Shown one piece after another: positions 32,532 to 42,100 of a DNA stretch of 64,000 bases. The stretch covers positions 4,138 through 68,137 of the forward strand of contig JBFXDI010000002.1 of the NCBI GenBank assembly GCA_050181295.1, in the 5' to 3' direction. The position numbers and the translations under genes are program-made. Under the pieces are notes generated by a model, which ran no database searches, was not told the DNA's origin, and saw nothing but the letters and a program-made list of their open reading frames with translations. This stretch comes from JBFXDI01 sp050181295 (lineage in GTDB: Bacteria; Pseudomonadota; Alphaproteobacteria; Rhizobiales; Aestuariivirgaceae). How positions within the stretch are numbered: the first letter of the stretch is position 1; each line of letters begins with the position of its first letter.

Positions 32532-33809
32532 ATGAGCATCGAACCGGACGTCGTGGTGATCGGCGCCGGCGCGGCAGGGGTCGGCGCCGGGCTGGCGCTC
32601 GCGCGCCTGGGAATCCCGTGCCTCATCATCGAGGCGAAAGACCGTATGGGCGGGCGCGCCTACACCGACACGACGAGCCTCGGTGTGCCCTGGGATCACG
32701 GCTGCCACTGGTTCCATTCCGCCGACCGCAATCCCTTGCGCGCGCTCGCCGACCGGCTGGGGCATGCCTATGTCCACGAGCCGCGCGGCGCCACGGCGCC
32801 GATCTACATGAACGGGAGCTGGGACACGAGCGGGCAGGCGCGCCTGCATGTGTGGGACGAACTCGACCGGGTCACCGCGAGCCGGGCCGATGTGCCGGCC
32901 GAAGCCATCATCGACAGCGGCCATCCGCAGGCGGATCTGGTGCGCCACTGGATTTCGCTCATGACCTCGGGCGAGGCGCGCGACATCTCCGCCAGCGACT
33001 ACGGGCGCTACGACGACAGCCATGTGAACCTGCCGGTGCGAGACGGCTATGGCGCGCTTGTCGCCCGCATCGCCCGGGGCCTGCCGATCCGGCTCGCCTG
33101 TCCGGCGCGGCGCATCGCCAGGACGAAGCACGGGTTCGAGGTCGAGACGCCGGAGGGCACGCTCAAGCCCAGGGCGGCGATCGTCACGGCCTCGGTGAAC
33201 GTGCTGCTCTCGGGCGAGATCAAATTCTCACCGGCGCTTCCGGCCGATCTCCTTTCGGCGCTCGAGAACGTGCCCTGCGGCTCCTACGAGAAGGTGGTGA
33301 TCCGGTTCGAGGGCGACCCCTTCGGGGGCTTCTCGTCGGAGTTCTGCGATATCTTCGATCCGCCGGGCTCGCATCCGATCAACGTCGAGGTCGGGCATCA
33401 CGGCCGGCCGCTGGCGATCGCGCATTTCGCCGGCGACATGGCGCGGGACCTCGCGGCGGCAGGGCAGCCGGCCATGATCGATTTCCTCAAGCAGAAGCTC
33501 GTCTCGGCCTTCGGCGGCGCTATCGCGAAGGCGATGAACGGCGGCACGACCACCGCCTGGGGCGCCGATCCCTTCATCCGCGGCGGCTATGCCTATGCAC
33601 GTGCGGGCCACGCAGCGTCGCGCGACGTCATGATCGCCGCCGACCTCGCGCCCCTCTACCTCGCGGGCGAGGCTTTCCATTCCTCGCTCAGCGCCACCGC
33701 GCACGGCGCCTATCTCAGCGGCATCGACGCGGCGCACCGGGCTGCCCGCGCCATGGGCCGCGAGACGGTGGCGCCCGATCCGCTCTGGCTGCCGCAATCG
33801 GATCGCTAG
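32532..33809 (+). CDS. FAD-dependent amine oxidase / NAD(P)-binding oxidoreductase
   Basis: The 425-residue protein starts with the FAD-binding motif VVVIGAGAAGVGAGLALARL (G-x-G-x2-G) and the GGRAYT motif of the flavin amine oxidase family. It ends with PLYLAGEAFHSS, the second FAD-contact block (GE), and AHGAYLSGIDAA. The family oxidises primary or secondary amines, including polyamines, with oxygen as acceptor. The substrate is unknown. It starts nine bases after folA, on the same strand, but its link to folate metabolism is unclear. Confidence 0.9.
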   Translation: MSIEPDVVVIGAGAAGVGAGLALARLGIPCLIIEAKDRMGGRAYTDTTSLGVPWDHGCHWFHSADRNPLRALADRLGHAYVHEPRGATAPIYMNGSWDTSGQARLHVWDELDRVTASRADVPAEAIIDSGHPQADLVRHWISLMTSGEARDISASDYGRYDDSHVNLPVRDGYGALVARIARGLPIRLACPARRIARTKHGFEVETPEGTLKPRAAIVTASVNVLLSGEIKFSPALPADLLSALENVPCGSYEKVVIRFEGDPFGGFSSEFCDIFDPPGSHPINVEVGHHGRPLAIAHFAGDMARDLAAAGQPAMIDFLKQKLVSAFGGAIAKAMNGGTTTAWGADPFIRGGYAYARAGHAASRDVMIAADLAPLYLAGEAFHSSLSATAHGAYLSGIDAAHRAARAMGRETVAPDPLWLPQSDR

Positions 33810-33821
33810 TCTCGGGCGATC

Positions 33822-34154
33822 ATGGCACTCCTGCCCGACCATGAGCATGCAATCATCGACCTGCGAAAGCTGACGGACTATTGCCTGAACTCTCGACACC
33901 CGCGCGGCCGTCACAAAGCGCGGGTCTTTCAGGACGCTCTCGGGATAGGGCAACGGGAAGCTCTGTGGCTGAAGGAGGCTTTGCTGGACGGCCTCGGCGC
34001 ATCGCATGCCCACATGCTTGATGAAGACAACTACGGCATCCGCTGGCGCGTTGATATCCGGCTCACGCGACAGGATCGAACGGCTATGGTAAGGTCGATC
34101 TGGATCGCGGAGCAGAATAGCGTTCCACGATTTGTGACATGCTGGGTGCTTTGA
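33822..34154 (+). CDS. DUF6883 domain protein
   Basis: The 110-residue protein matches the DUF6883 pattern: PDHEHAIIDLRKLTDYCLN, RHPRGRHKARVFQDALGI, then WLKEALLDGL and RTAMVRSIWI near the end. DUF6883 has no assigned function; it occurs as stand-alone genes and as C-terminal domains of polymorphic-toxin-like proteins, usually with a DUF4926 partner. Here the partner follows directly with a TGATG overlap (34152-34156). GC content is lower than the neighbours. A toxin-immunity or toxin-antitoxin role is plausible but not shown. Confidence 0.8.
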   Translation: MALLPDHEHAIIDLRKLTDYCLNSRHPRGRHKARVFQDALGIGQREALWLKEALLDGLGASHAHMLDEDNYGIRWRVDIRLTRQDRTAMVRSIWIAEQNSVPRFVTCWVL

Positions 34155-34387
34155 TGGCGTCGAAAAAGGACAAACCGCGGACCGCAGGGCTGCTGGACGC
34201 CGTCGCGGTGCTTTCGGACGTGCCGGACCGCTCGATCGTGCAAGGACAGGTTGGCACGGTCGTGGAGCTCCTGGACGACGACACCGTTCTGGTCGAGTTC
34301 AGCGACGACAACGGCAAGGCTCGCAGCATTGAACCGCTTGCGATCGCCAATCTCCTCGTCCTGCGCTACGTCTCCGCGGCGGCATAG
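34154..34387 (+). CDS. DUF4926 domain protein
   Basis: The 77-residue protein has the small DUF4926 barrel pattern: LLDAVAVLSDVPDRSIVQGQ, then VGTVVELLDDDTVLVEFSDDNG. The ATG at 34154 shares a base with the DUF6883 stop codon, so translation is coupled. An in-frame ATG at 34139 is inside the upstream gene and less likely. The pairing with DUF6883 recurs in bacteria, which suggests one protein controls the other. Confidence 0.8.
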   Translation: MASKKDKPRTAGLLDAVAVLSDVPDRSIVQGQVGTVVELLDDDTVLVEFSDDNGKARSIEPLAIANLLVLRYVSAAA

Positions 34388-34447
34388 TATCCTAGACCTC
34401 CAAAAGTGTCATAGGCTGCCGGGCCGGCAACTGGCGGAGAACGTCCC

Positions 34448-35839
34448 ATGGTGAGCGCTGCACCCGTCTACCGTTCCGTCGTGGAGGCCATCGGCAACAC
34501 GCCGATGCACGAGGTGAGCCGCCTCGATACCGGGCCGTGCCGCCTTTTCCTCAAGCTCGAGAACCAGAATCCCGGCGGCTCGATCAAGGACCGGATCGGG
34601 AAGTCCATGATCGAAGGGGCCGAGGCCTCGGGCGCGCTGAAGCCCTCCGGCACCATCATCGAGGCCACGGCCGGCAATACGGGCCTCGGCCTCGCTGTCG
34701 TCGCCTCACAGAAGGGCTACCGCCTGGTGCTCGTCGTCCCCGACAAGATGGCGCAGGAGAAGATCTTCCATCTGCGCGCCATGGGCGCCGATGTCAGGCT
34801 CACGCGCTCCGACGTCGGCAAGGGGCATCCGGAATACTACCAGGACATGGCCGAGCGGCTCGCGGCCGAGAACGGATGGTTCTACGTCAACCAGTTCGGC
34901 AATCCCGACAATCCGCGCGCGCATGAGGAGACGACGGGACCGGAAATCCTCGCCCAGTGCGCGGCGGCGGGCACGAAGCCCGACGCGGTGGTGTGCGGCG
35001 TGGGCTCGGGCGGCACGGTCACAGGCCTCTCGCGCTGCTTCGCGAAGCTGTCGCCCGAGACGGAGATCGTGATCGGCGACCCGGAGGGCTCGATCATCGC
35101 CGAATACGTGCAGACGGGGCGCCTCTCGAAGGATGTAGGCTCCTGGATGGTGGAGGGCGTGGGCGAGGATTTTCTCCCGCCGATCACCGATCTCTCGCGG
35201 GCGAAGAGCGCCTACACGATTTCCGACAAGGAGGCGTTTCTGACGGCGCGCGAGCTCCTCGCGAAGGAAGGCATTCTCGCGGGCTCGTCCTCCGGCACGC
35301 TGCTCGCAGCGGCGCTCCGCTTCGCGCGCGCGCAGAAGACGCCGAAAACCGTCGTCACGCTCGTCTGCGATTCGGGCAACAAGTATCTCTCAAAAATGTT
35401 CAACGACTTCTGGATGATCGACAACGGCTTCCTCGCCACCCCGCACAAGGGTGACCTCACCGACCTCATCGCGCGCAAGCACGCCGAGCGGCAGGCCGTT
35501 TCCGTCAAGCCGGACACCACGCTGGCGCAGGCCTACCGGCAGATGAAGCTCTACGACATTTCCCAGCTACCCGTGCTCGACGGCGACCGGCTCGTGGGGC
35601 TTCTCGACGAGGAGGACCTCCTGCATCACGTGCATCGCAAGGGCCGCTTCGAAGGCCTGGTCAAGGACACGATGACGCGCGATCCGAAGGTGGTCGATGC
35701 CGGACAGAACCTCGACAGCGTGGTGCGGCTGCTCGCGCGTGGCATGGTGGCGCCGGTGGTGAGCGAAGGCCGCTTCCAGGGCCTCATCACGCGCATCGAC
35801 GTGCTCAATCACCTGCGCCTGCATCCGGGAACGAACTGA
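34448..35839 (+). CDS. Cystathionine beta-synthase
   Basis: This 463-residue protein has a PLP-dependent synthase domain (residues 1-330) with K47 in NPGGSIKDRIG, the ATAGNTGLG loop and the GSGGTVTGL phosphate loop. Two CBS domains follow (about 340-455; segments LPVLDGDRLVGLLDEEDLLHH and VVSEGRFQGLITRIDVLNHL). It condenses serine and homocysteine to cystathionine; the CBS domains probably bind an adenosyl ligand. The gamma-lyase-type gene lies one base after its stop. The two form a reverse transsulfuration unit. Cysteine synthase activity is an alternative, but the CBS domains favour this call. Confidence 0.93.
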   Translation: MVSAAPVYRSVVEAIGNTPMHEVSRLDTGPCRLFLKLENQNPGGSIKDRIGKSMIEGAEASGALKPSGTIIEATAGNTGLGLAVVASQKGYRLVLVVPDKMAQEKIFHLRAMGADVRLTRSDVGKGHPEYYQDMAERLAAENGWFYVNQFGNPDNPRAHEETTGPEILAQCAAAGTKPDAVVCGVGSGGTVTGLSRCFAKLSPETEIVIGDPEGSIIAEYVQTGRLSKDVGSWMVEGVGEDFLPPITDLSRAKSAYTISDKEAFLTARELLAKEGILAGSSSGTLLAAALRFARAQKTPKTVVTLVCDSGNKYLSKMFNDFWMIDNGFLATPHKGDLTDLIARKHAERQAVSVKPDTTLAQAYRQMKLYDISQLPVLDGDRLVGLLDEEDLLHHVHRKGRFEGLVKDTMTRDPKVVDAGQNLDSVVRLLARGMVAPVVSEGRFQGLITRIDVLNHLRLHPGTN

Positions 35840-35840
35840 C

Positions 35841-37007
35841 ATGAAGGCGAACCGCCACGGGTTCTCGACCCGCGCCATCCATGCGGGCCAGGCGCCCGAT
35901 CCCACGACGGGCGCCATCATGACGCCGATCTACGCCTCCTCGACCTACGTCCAGGAAAGCCCGGGCGTCCACAAGGGCTACGAGTACTCGCGCTCCGGCA
36001 ATCCGACCCGCAAGGCACTCGAGGACTGCGTGGCGGACCTCGAGAACGGGGCGCAGGGCTACGCCTTCGCATCCGGGCTCGCGGCCGAGGCCGCCATTCT
36101 GGAGCTGCTCGACGCCGGCGCGCATGTGGTCGCGACCGACGATCTCTATGGCGGCTCCTACCGGCTGTTCGAGAACGTCCGCAAGCGGACGGCGGCGCTC
36201 AAGGTGACCTTCGCGGACTTCACGGATCCGAAGAAGATCCAGGCGGCGGTGACGCCGGAAACGAAGATGCTCTGGGTCGAGACGCCTACCAATCCGCTGC
36301 TCAAGCTCGCGGACCTCGAGGCGGTGGCCGACATCGGCCGCAGGCAGGGGCTCATCACGGTCTGCGACAACACCTTCGCCTCGAGCTACGTGCAGCGGCC
36401 GCTCGATCACGGCATCGACGTCGTGTTCCACTCGGCGACGAAGTATCTGAACGGCCATTCCGACGTGGTGGGCGGCGTCGCCGTCGCATCCTCCACCACG
36501 GCGCACAAGGATCTCGCGCAGCGGCTCGCCTATCTCCACAATGCGACCGGCGGGGTCATGGGCCCCTTCGACGCCTTCCTGGTGCTCCGAGCCCTGAAAA
36601 CCCTGCCCGTGCGCATGGAGCGCCATTGCGTGAACGCGCTTGCGATTGCCCAATGGCTCGAGAAGCACCCGAAGGTCGCGCGGGTCCACTATCCGGGCCT
36701 CGCCTCGCATCCGCAGCATGCGCTGGCGAGGCGCCAAATGCACGGCTTCGGCGGCATCGTGACGGCGGTGCTCGAAGGCGGCCTGCCGCAAGCGAAGCGC
36801 TTCCTCGAGCGCACGCGCCTCTTCTCGCTCGCCGAAAGCCTCGGGGGCGTGGAGAGCCTGATCGAGCACCCGGCGATCATGACGCACGCCTCGATCCCGG
36901 CCGAGATCCGCAAGGCGAACGGCATCGACGACGGGCTGGTGCGGCTTTCCGTCGGAATCGAGGACGTCGAAGACCTGATCGCCGACCTCGACCAGGCGCT
37001 CAGGTAA
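35841..37007 (+). CDS. Cystathionine gamma-lyase / Cys-Met metabolism PLP enzyme
   Basis: The 388-residue protein belongs to the Cys/Met-metabolism PLP family: YEYSRSGNPTRKALE, the cofactor lysine K201 in HSATKYLNGHSD, and RLSVGIEDVEDLIADLDQAL at the end. In this family gamma-lyase, gamma-synthase and beta-lyase are hard to separate, but the adjacent CBS gene argues for gamma-lyase, splitting cystathionine into cysteine, 2-oxobutyrate and ammonia. Confidence 0.92.
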   Translation: MKANRHGFSTRAIHAGQAPDPTTGAIMTPIYASSTYVQESPGVHKGYEYSRSGNPTRKALEDCVADLENGAQGYAFASGLAAEAAILELLDAGAHVVATDDLYGGSYRLFENVRKRTAALKVTFADFTDPKKIQAAVTPETKMLWVETPTNPLLKLADLEAVADIGRRQGLITVCDNTFASSYVQRPLDHGIDVVFHSATKYLNGHSDVVGGVAVASSTTAHKDLAQRLAYLHNATGGVMGPFDAFLVLRALKTLPVRMERHCVNALAIAQWLEKHPKVARVHYPGLASHPQHALARRQMHGFGGIVTAVLEGGLPQAKRFLERTRLFSLAESLGGVESLIEHPAIMTHASIPAEIRKANGIDDGLVRLSVGIEDVEDLIADLDQALR

Positions 37008-37028
37008 GGAGGCCGGAAGGCGAAAGGC

Positions 37029-38315
<1,287 letters not shown>

Positions 38316-38382
38316 CTTGCCCTCGCTCCTGAACAGGTCCCGCGGGTGTCCCCTGCCCAGCATTCTATCGCGTTGGCGATTC

Positions 38383-38399
38383 TTTTTGCAGTGCAAAAA
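38383..38399. promoter_or_regulatory. Perfect palindrome upstream of ccrA, likely operator
   Basis: TTTTTGCA and TGCAAAAA are perfect inverted arms around a single G, about 70 bases upstream of the ccrA start. Half-sites resembling TTTGCAAA are reported for ScfR-family regulators (PccR, RamB relatives) controlling short-chain acyl-CoA genes. No such regulator is encoded in this window. The rest of the 253-base gap to the next gene is unremarkable. Confidence 0.6.
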
Positions 38400-38568
38400 A
38401 TGCCAGGCCTCGTTCGCTCCGGCCGCCCTGCTTCCGGGAGAACAGGCTTAACCAATTATTGAAGCGGTAGTTGAAGTTAGCTGCTTTTAACCGGATATTA
38501 TTTCCAGATGCGGCAGATTCTGCGGCCAGGGCTTTTTAGCCCACCGCCATCCCGCGGAGCATGCTGGA

Positions 38569-38895
38569 ATGGACCCCGTTCAGTTCGTATCCTGGACTTT
38601 CTGGGATTTCTCGCACCAGGTGGCCTCGCTTTCCCCGGCCGCCATCCTGGCGCTTCTGGCCATGTCCTGGGTCGGGGCCCAGCTTCTCAACACGCTGATG
38701 GACCGGGACTCGCTGTTCCACCTCATACTCAGCCTTTCCGCGCTCTTCGCCGGGGCGATCGTCGCGCTCGGCCTCCTGGCGCATGTGCGCATTCCGATCG
38801 CCAACGAAGTCGTGGCCTCCTTCATGGTCGCGCTTTTCGGCATGGGCATCGCCGCGCTTGCCCTCATGGCAAGCTACCGCCGCTCCGGCGTCTGA
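38569..38895 (+). CDS. Small three-helix membrane protein between ccrA and ecm
   Basis: The 108-residue protein has three hydrophobic segments (about residues 22-42, 49-70 and 80-101) and little else: a short acidic N-terminus and a basic end (YRRSGV). I do not recognise it. A CGGAG sits before the ATG. It is read in the same direction as ecm, 114 bases upstream. Position between the two ethylmalonyl-CoA genes may be coincidental. Confidence 0.75.
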   Translation: MDPVQFVSWTFWDFSHQVASLSPAAILALLAMSWVGAQLLNTLMDRDSLFHLILSLSALFAGAIVALGLLAHVRIPIANEVVASFMVALFGMGIAALALMASYRRSGV

Positions 38896-39009
38896 TCTTT
38901 CCGCCCCCTATGCGCTGCGACAGGCTGGTTGCAGCGCAGCATTTCCCGTGCTTGCATGGGCCCGTCGTTCGCATCCGCAAGCAGCATGCGGCTGGCCGCG
39001 AGGGGTGAT

Positions 39010-41004
39010 ATGACCGAGAGCAAGCACGAGGCGCCCAAGCGCGAGGCACCTTGGATCTTCCGGACCTATGCCGGCCATTCGACGGCGGAGGCCAGCAACC
39101 GGCTCTTCCGCACCAACCTCACCAAGGGGCAGACCGGCCTTTCCGTCGCCTTCGACCTGCCGACCCAGACGGGGCTCGATGCCGACCATCCGCTGGCGCG
39201 GGGCGAGGTAGGCAAGGTGGGCGTGCCCATCGCCCATCTCGGCGACATGCGCGCACTGCTCAAAGGAATTCCGCTCGAGCGCATGAACACGTCCATGACC
39301 ATCAACGCCACGGCGGCGTGGCTCATGGCGCTCTATGTGGCGCTTGCTGAGGAGCAGGGCGTGCCGCGCACGGCCCTCTCAGGCACGACCCAGAACGACA
39401 TCATCAAGGAGTTCCTGGCGCGCGGCACCTACGTCTTCCCGCCCGCCCATTCCATGCGGCTGACGCGCGACACCATCACCTGGGCGACGCGCGAGATCCC
39501 GAAGTGGAACCCCATGAATGTCTGCTCCTACCACCTGCAGGAAGCGGGCGCGACGCCGGTGCAGGAGCTCGCCTTCGCGCTCGCCAACGCGATCGCCATC
39601 CTCGATGAGGTGAAGGCCTCGGGTGAGGTCGAGGAGAAGGACTTTCCGCAGATCGTCGGGCGCATCTCGTTCTTCGTGAACGCGGGTGTGCGCTTTGTCA
39701 CTGAGCTCTGCAAGATGCGCGCCTTCACTGAGCTCTGGGACGAGATCACGGCCGAGCGCTATGGTGTCGAGGACGAGCGCTACCGCCGCTTCCGCTACGG
39801 CGTGCAGGTCAACTCGCTCGGCCTCACCGAGCAGCAGCCCGAGAACAATGTCCATCGCATCCTGCTCGAGATGCTGGCGGTGACGCTGTCGAAGCGCGCC
39901 CGCGCACGCGCCGTGCAGCTACCGGCCTGGAACGAGGCGCTCGGCCTGCCGCGCCCCTGGGACCAGCAGTGGTCGCTCCGCATGCAGCAGATCCTCGCCT
40001 ATGAATCCGACCTTCTCGACTACGGCGATCTCTTCGACGGCTCCAGGGTGGTGGAGGAGAAGGTCGAGGCGCTGAAGGCGGAGGCGCGCGAAGAACTCAA
40101 GAAGATCGATGCAATGGGCGGCGCCATCGCGGCGGTGGAACGGGGAACGATGAAGCAGGCGCTCGTCGCCTCGAACGCCGAGCGCCTCAAGGCCATCGAG
40201 ACGGGCGAGCGCACCGTCGTCGGCGTCAACGCCTTCACGGAGACCGAGCCCTCGCCCTTGGGTGGGGCCGAGGCCATCCTCACCGTGCCGGACCAGGTCG
40301 AGTTCGAGGCGGTCGAGAAGCTGAAAATGTGGCGCCGGCAGCGCGACGGCAAGGCCGCCCAAGCGGCGCTCGGCGATCTCAGGTCCGCGGCGCAGGAAGG
40401 CCGCAACGTCATGGAGCCCTCGATCGCCTGCGCTAAGGCCGGCGTCACGACAGGCGAGTGGGGACAGACGCTGCGCGAGGTGTTCGGCGAATACCGCGCG
40501 CCGACCGGCGTCACGACGCTCGTCGCGCTGGACGAGAAGAGCACGGAAGACGTCCGCAAGGCGGTCGCGGCGCTCTCCGCGAGGCTCGGCGTGCCCTTCC
40601 GCTTCCTCGTCGGCAAGCCGGGCCTCGACGGGCATTCGAACGGCGCCGAGCAGATCGCGGTCCGGGCGTCCGAATGCGGCATCGCGGTCGAGTACGAGGG
40701 AATCCGCCTCACTCCGGCGGAGATCGTCAAGGCCGCAGTCGAGACGGGCGCGCATGCAGTCGGCCTCTCGATCCTGTCGGGGAGCCACGTGCCGCTGGTG
40801 CGCGAGGTGATGAACGGGCTGCGCGGGGCGGGGCTCGACCGCGTGCCCGTGGTGGTCGGCGGCATCGTCCCGGCGGAGGACGTCAACGTGCTGAAGCAGC
40901 TCGGCGTGGCGCGGGTCTATACGCCGAAGGATTTCAGGATGAACGCCATGCTGTCGGAGATCGTGACGCTCGTCTCCGACCGTCACGGCGAGCAGGCCGC
41001 CTGA
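39010..41004 (+). CDS. ecm: Ethylmalonyl-CoA mutase (coenzyme B12-dependent)
   Basis: The 664-residue protein is a methylmalonyl-CoA-mutase relative: barrel domain with LPTQTGLDADHPLARGEVGK, FEVNAG-like FFVNAGVRFV, and the cobalamin-binding domain with DGHSNGAEQIA, where H542 is the lower axial ligand. It lacks a separate small subunit and its size suits Ecm, which converts ethylmalonyl-CoA to methylsuccinyl-CoA. Linkage with ccrA supports Ecm over methylmalonyl-CoA mutase. GAGGGG before the ATG at 39010 selects the start. Confidence 0.95.
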   Translation: MTESKHEAPKREAPWIFRTYAGHSTAEASNRLFRTNLTKGQTGLSVAFDLPTQTGLDADHPLARGEVGKVGVPIAHLGDMRALLKGIPLERMNTSMTINATAAWLMALYVALAEEQGVPRTALSGTTQNDIIKEFLARGTYVFPPAHSMRLTRDTITWATREIPKWNPMNVCSYHLQEAGATPVQELAFALANAIAILDEVKASGEVEEKDFPQIVGRISFFVNAGVRFVTELCKMRAFTELWDEITAERYGVEDERYRRFRYGVQVNSLGLTEQQPENNVHRILLEMLAVTLSKRARARAVQLPAWNEALGLPRPWDQQWSLRMQQILAYESDLLDYGDLFDGSRVVEEKVEALKAEAREELKKIDAMGGAIAAVERGTMKQALVASNAERLKAIETGERTVVGVNAFTETEPSPLGGAEAILTVPDQVEFEAVEKLKMWRRQRDGKAAQAALGDLRSAAQEGRNVMEPSIACAKAGVTTGEWGQTLREVFGEYRAPTGVTTLVALDEKSTEDVRKAVAALSARLGVPFRFLVGKPGLDGHSNGAEQIAVRASECGIAVEYEGIRLTPAEIVKAAVETGAHAVGLSILSGSHVPLVREVMNGLRGAGLDRVPVVVGGIVPAEDVNVLKQLGVARVYTPKDFRMNAMLSEIVTLVSDRHGEQAA

Positions 41005-41012
41005 GAAATACC

Positions 41013-41399
41013 ATGCACGCCTCCGGCTCGGGCGGCGGATGGTGGGACAGGCGAAACCGGCGCGCGAGCCTTCTCCTTATGCTCCATGCCATCCGCATCT
41101 GGGCGCTGCCGGTGGCGCTGGCGATCGCGCTCCTCGCGGTCTTTGCCGTGATCCTCTGGGAGAGGCCCGTCGCATCGCGCATGCTCGAGGGCACGGTGGA
41201 AGGCTGGTCGCGCGACCAGACCGAGCAAGGCTCAGGTCGGATAGTCGTAACAGTCCGAACAAGCGACGGCGCGCAGTTGACGGCCTTTGCCTCGCCAGCC
41301 TTCACGCCGGTCATAGGCGCCAGGATCGGCATCGAGGAGTACGCCACCTCGCTCGGGCGGCGCAAATATCGCGTCCGCCCGAACGCGAAGCTGGATTGA
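41013..41399 (+). CDS. Small single-helix membrane protein, unknown
   Basis: The 128-residue protein has a basic N-terminus (RRNRRASLL), one transmembrane helix (about residues 27-48) and a periplasmic or cytoplasmic tail of about 75 residues with a small beta-rich domain (RIVVTVRTSDGAQLTAFASP). It starts eight bases after ecm and is probably co-transcribed with it. I do not recognise a family. The longer open frame extending back into ecm is a shadow. Confidence 0.72.
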   Translation: MHASGSGGGWWDRRNRRASLLLMLHAIRIWALPVALAIALLAVFAVILWERPVASRMLEGTVEGWSRDQTEQGSGRIVVTVRTSDGAQLTAFASPAFTPVIGARIGIEEYATSLGRRKYRVRPNAKLD

Positions 41400-41422
41400 G
41401 CGATCCTGCGGCAGCGTGAAAT

Positions 41423-41743
41423 CTAGAGGTCGAGCTGAAGCCGGAGCGCGGCTTCGATCCCCGACATCTCGCTGGGAGAAGCCTCTCCTATCCGAGAGGC
41501 CAGCCTCTCCTTCGCAACGGTTCGGACCTGATCCGCGAGCGCCTTGCAGGGACGACCATCAACGATCAACGGCGACTCCCAGCGCCTGATGCTCGTTACG
41601 CGGCTGGACACCGGCACCACCTGAAGGCGGTTCTGATGCAGGCACGCCGCATCGTTGGAAACGATCACTGCCGGTCGCGTCTTCCGGATCTCGCCTCCGA
41701 GCGCGGGATCGAACGCAACCCACCAGATCTCACCGCGGCGCAT
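41423..41743 (-). CDS. mazF: MazF/PemK-type endoribonuclease toxin
   Basis: The 106-residue protein starts MRRGEIWWVAFDPALGGE, the classic MazF beginning, followed by KTRPAVIVSND (RPxVxVS motif). It continues with VVPVSSRVTSIRRWESPLIV and LADQVRTVAKERL, all in family order. MazF toxins cut mRNA at short motifs. The gene overlaps the 3' end of the antitoxin gene by 14 bases. It appears intact. The ATG at 41743 is the natural start; the open frame continues upstream only as a shadow. Confidence 0.92.
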   Translation of the reverse strand: MRRGEIWWVAFDPALGGEIRKTRPAVIVSNDAACLHQNRLQVVPVSSRVTSIRRWESPLIVDGRPCKALADQVRTVAKERLASRIGEASPSEMSGIEAALRLQLDL

Positions 41744-41978
41744 CGAACTCGTCGTCGTCCGGCAACGTTTCCCCGACCAGCGCCTCGATCCATTCGTGGG
41801 CTTCCCGTTCAGCTTCCTCGTCCTGGGCCGCCTCCCGATAGGCGGCGGCGAGATCGACGTCGACCACGTGCGGGCGCGCGAGGCTCTCGAGGAAACTGCC
41901 GATGCGGCGCGCGCCCACGTGCCGGTAAAGGCCCTCATAGACCTCGTCGGAGACCGTGATGGTGAGCTTCTTGACCAT
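41730..41978 (-). CDS. Antitoxin of the MazF-type toxin
   Basis: This 82-residue protein begins MVKKLTITVSDEVYEGLYRH, a ribbon-helix-helix-type N-terminus. It has a strongly acidic C-terminus (EWIEALVGETLPDDDEFDAPR is 21 residues long; the key part is DDDEFD) suited to neutralise the toxin. Its ATG follows a perfect dyad by one base, and there is no ribosome site, so the message is probably leaderless and repressed by the antitoxin itself. Confidence 0.88.
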   Translation of the reverse strand: MVKKLTITVSDEVYEGLYRHVGARRIGSFLESLARPHVVDVDLAAAYREAAQDEEAEREAHEWIEALVGETLPDDDEFDAPR

Positions 41979-41979
41979 G

Positions 41980-41996
41980 TACGTATTCTATACGTA
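41980..41996. promoter_or_regulatory. Perfect inverted repeat, likely operator of the MazEF-type pair
   Basis: TACGTAT (41980-41986) and ATACGTA (41990-41996) are perfect inverted arms separated by TCT, one base upstream of the antitoxin ATG. Location and symmetry fit an antitoxin-binding operator over the transcription start. Confidence 0.65.
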
Positions 41997-42100
41997 GAGC
42001 GGCTGGACGGCAATGATGCGATCTTTATCGCGCCATCCGCAACGGAACGCTGAGGCCTTCCCGCGACTTGAAGGATGCGCATTCACCGGGAGGTCCGTTC

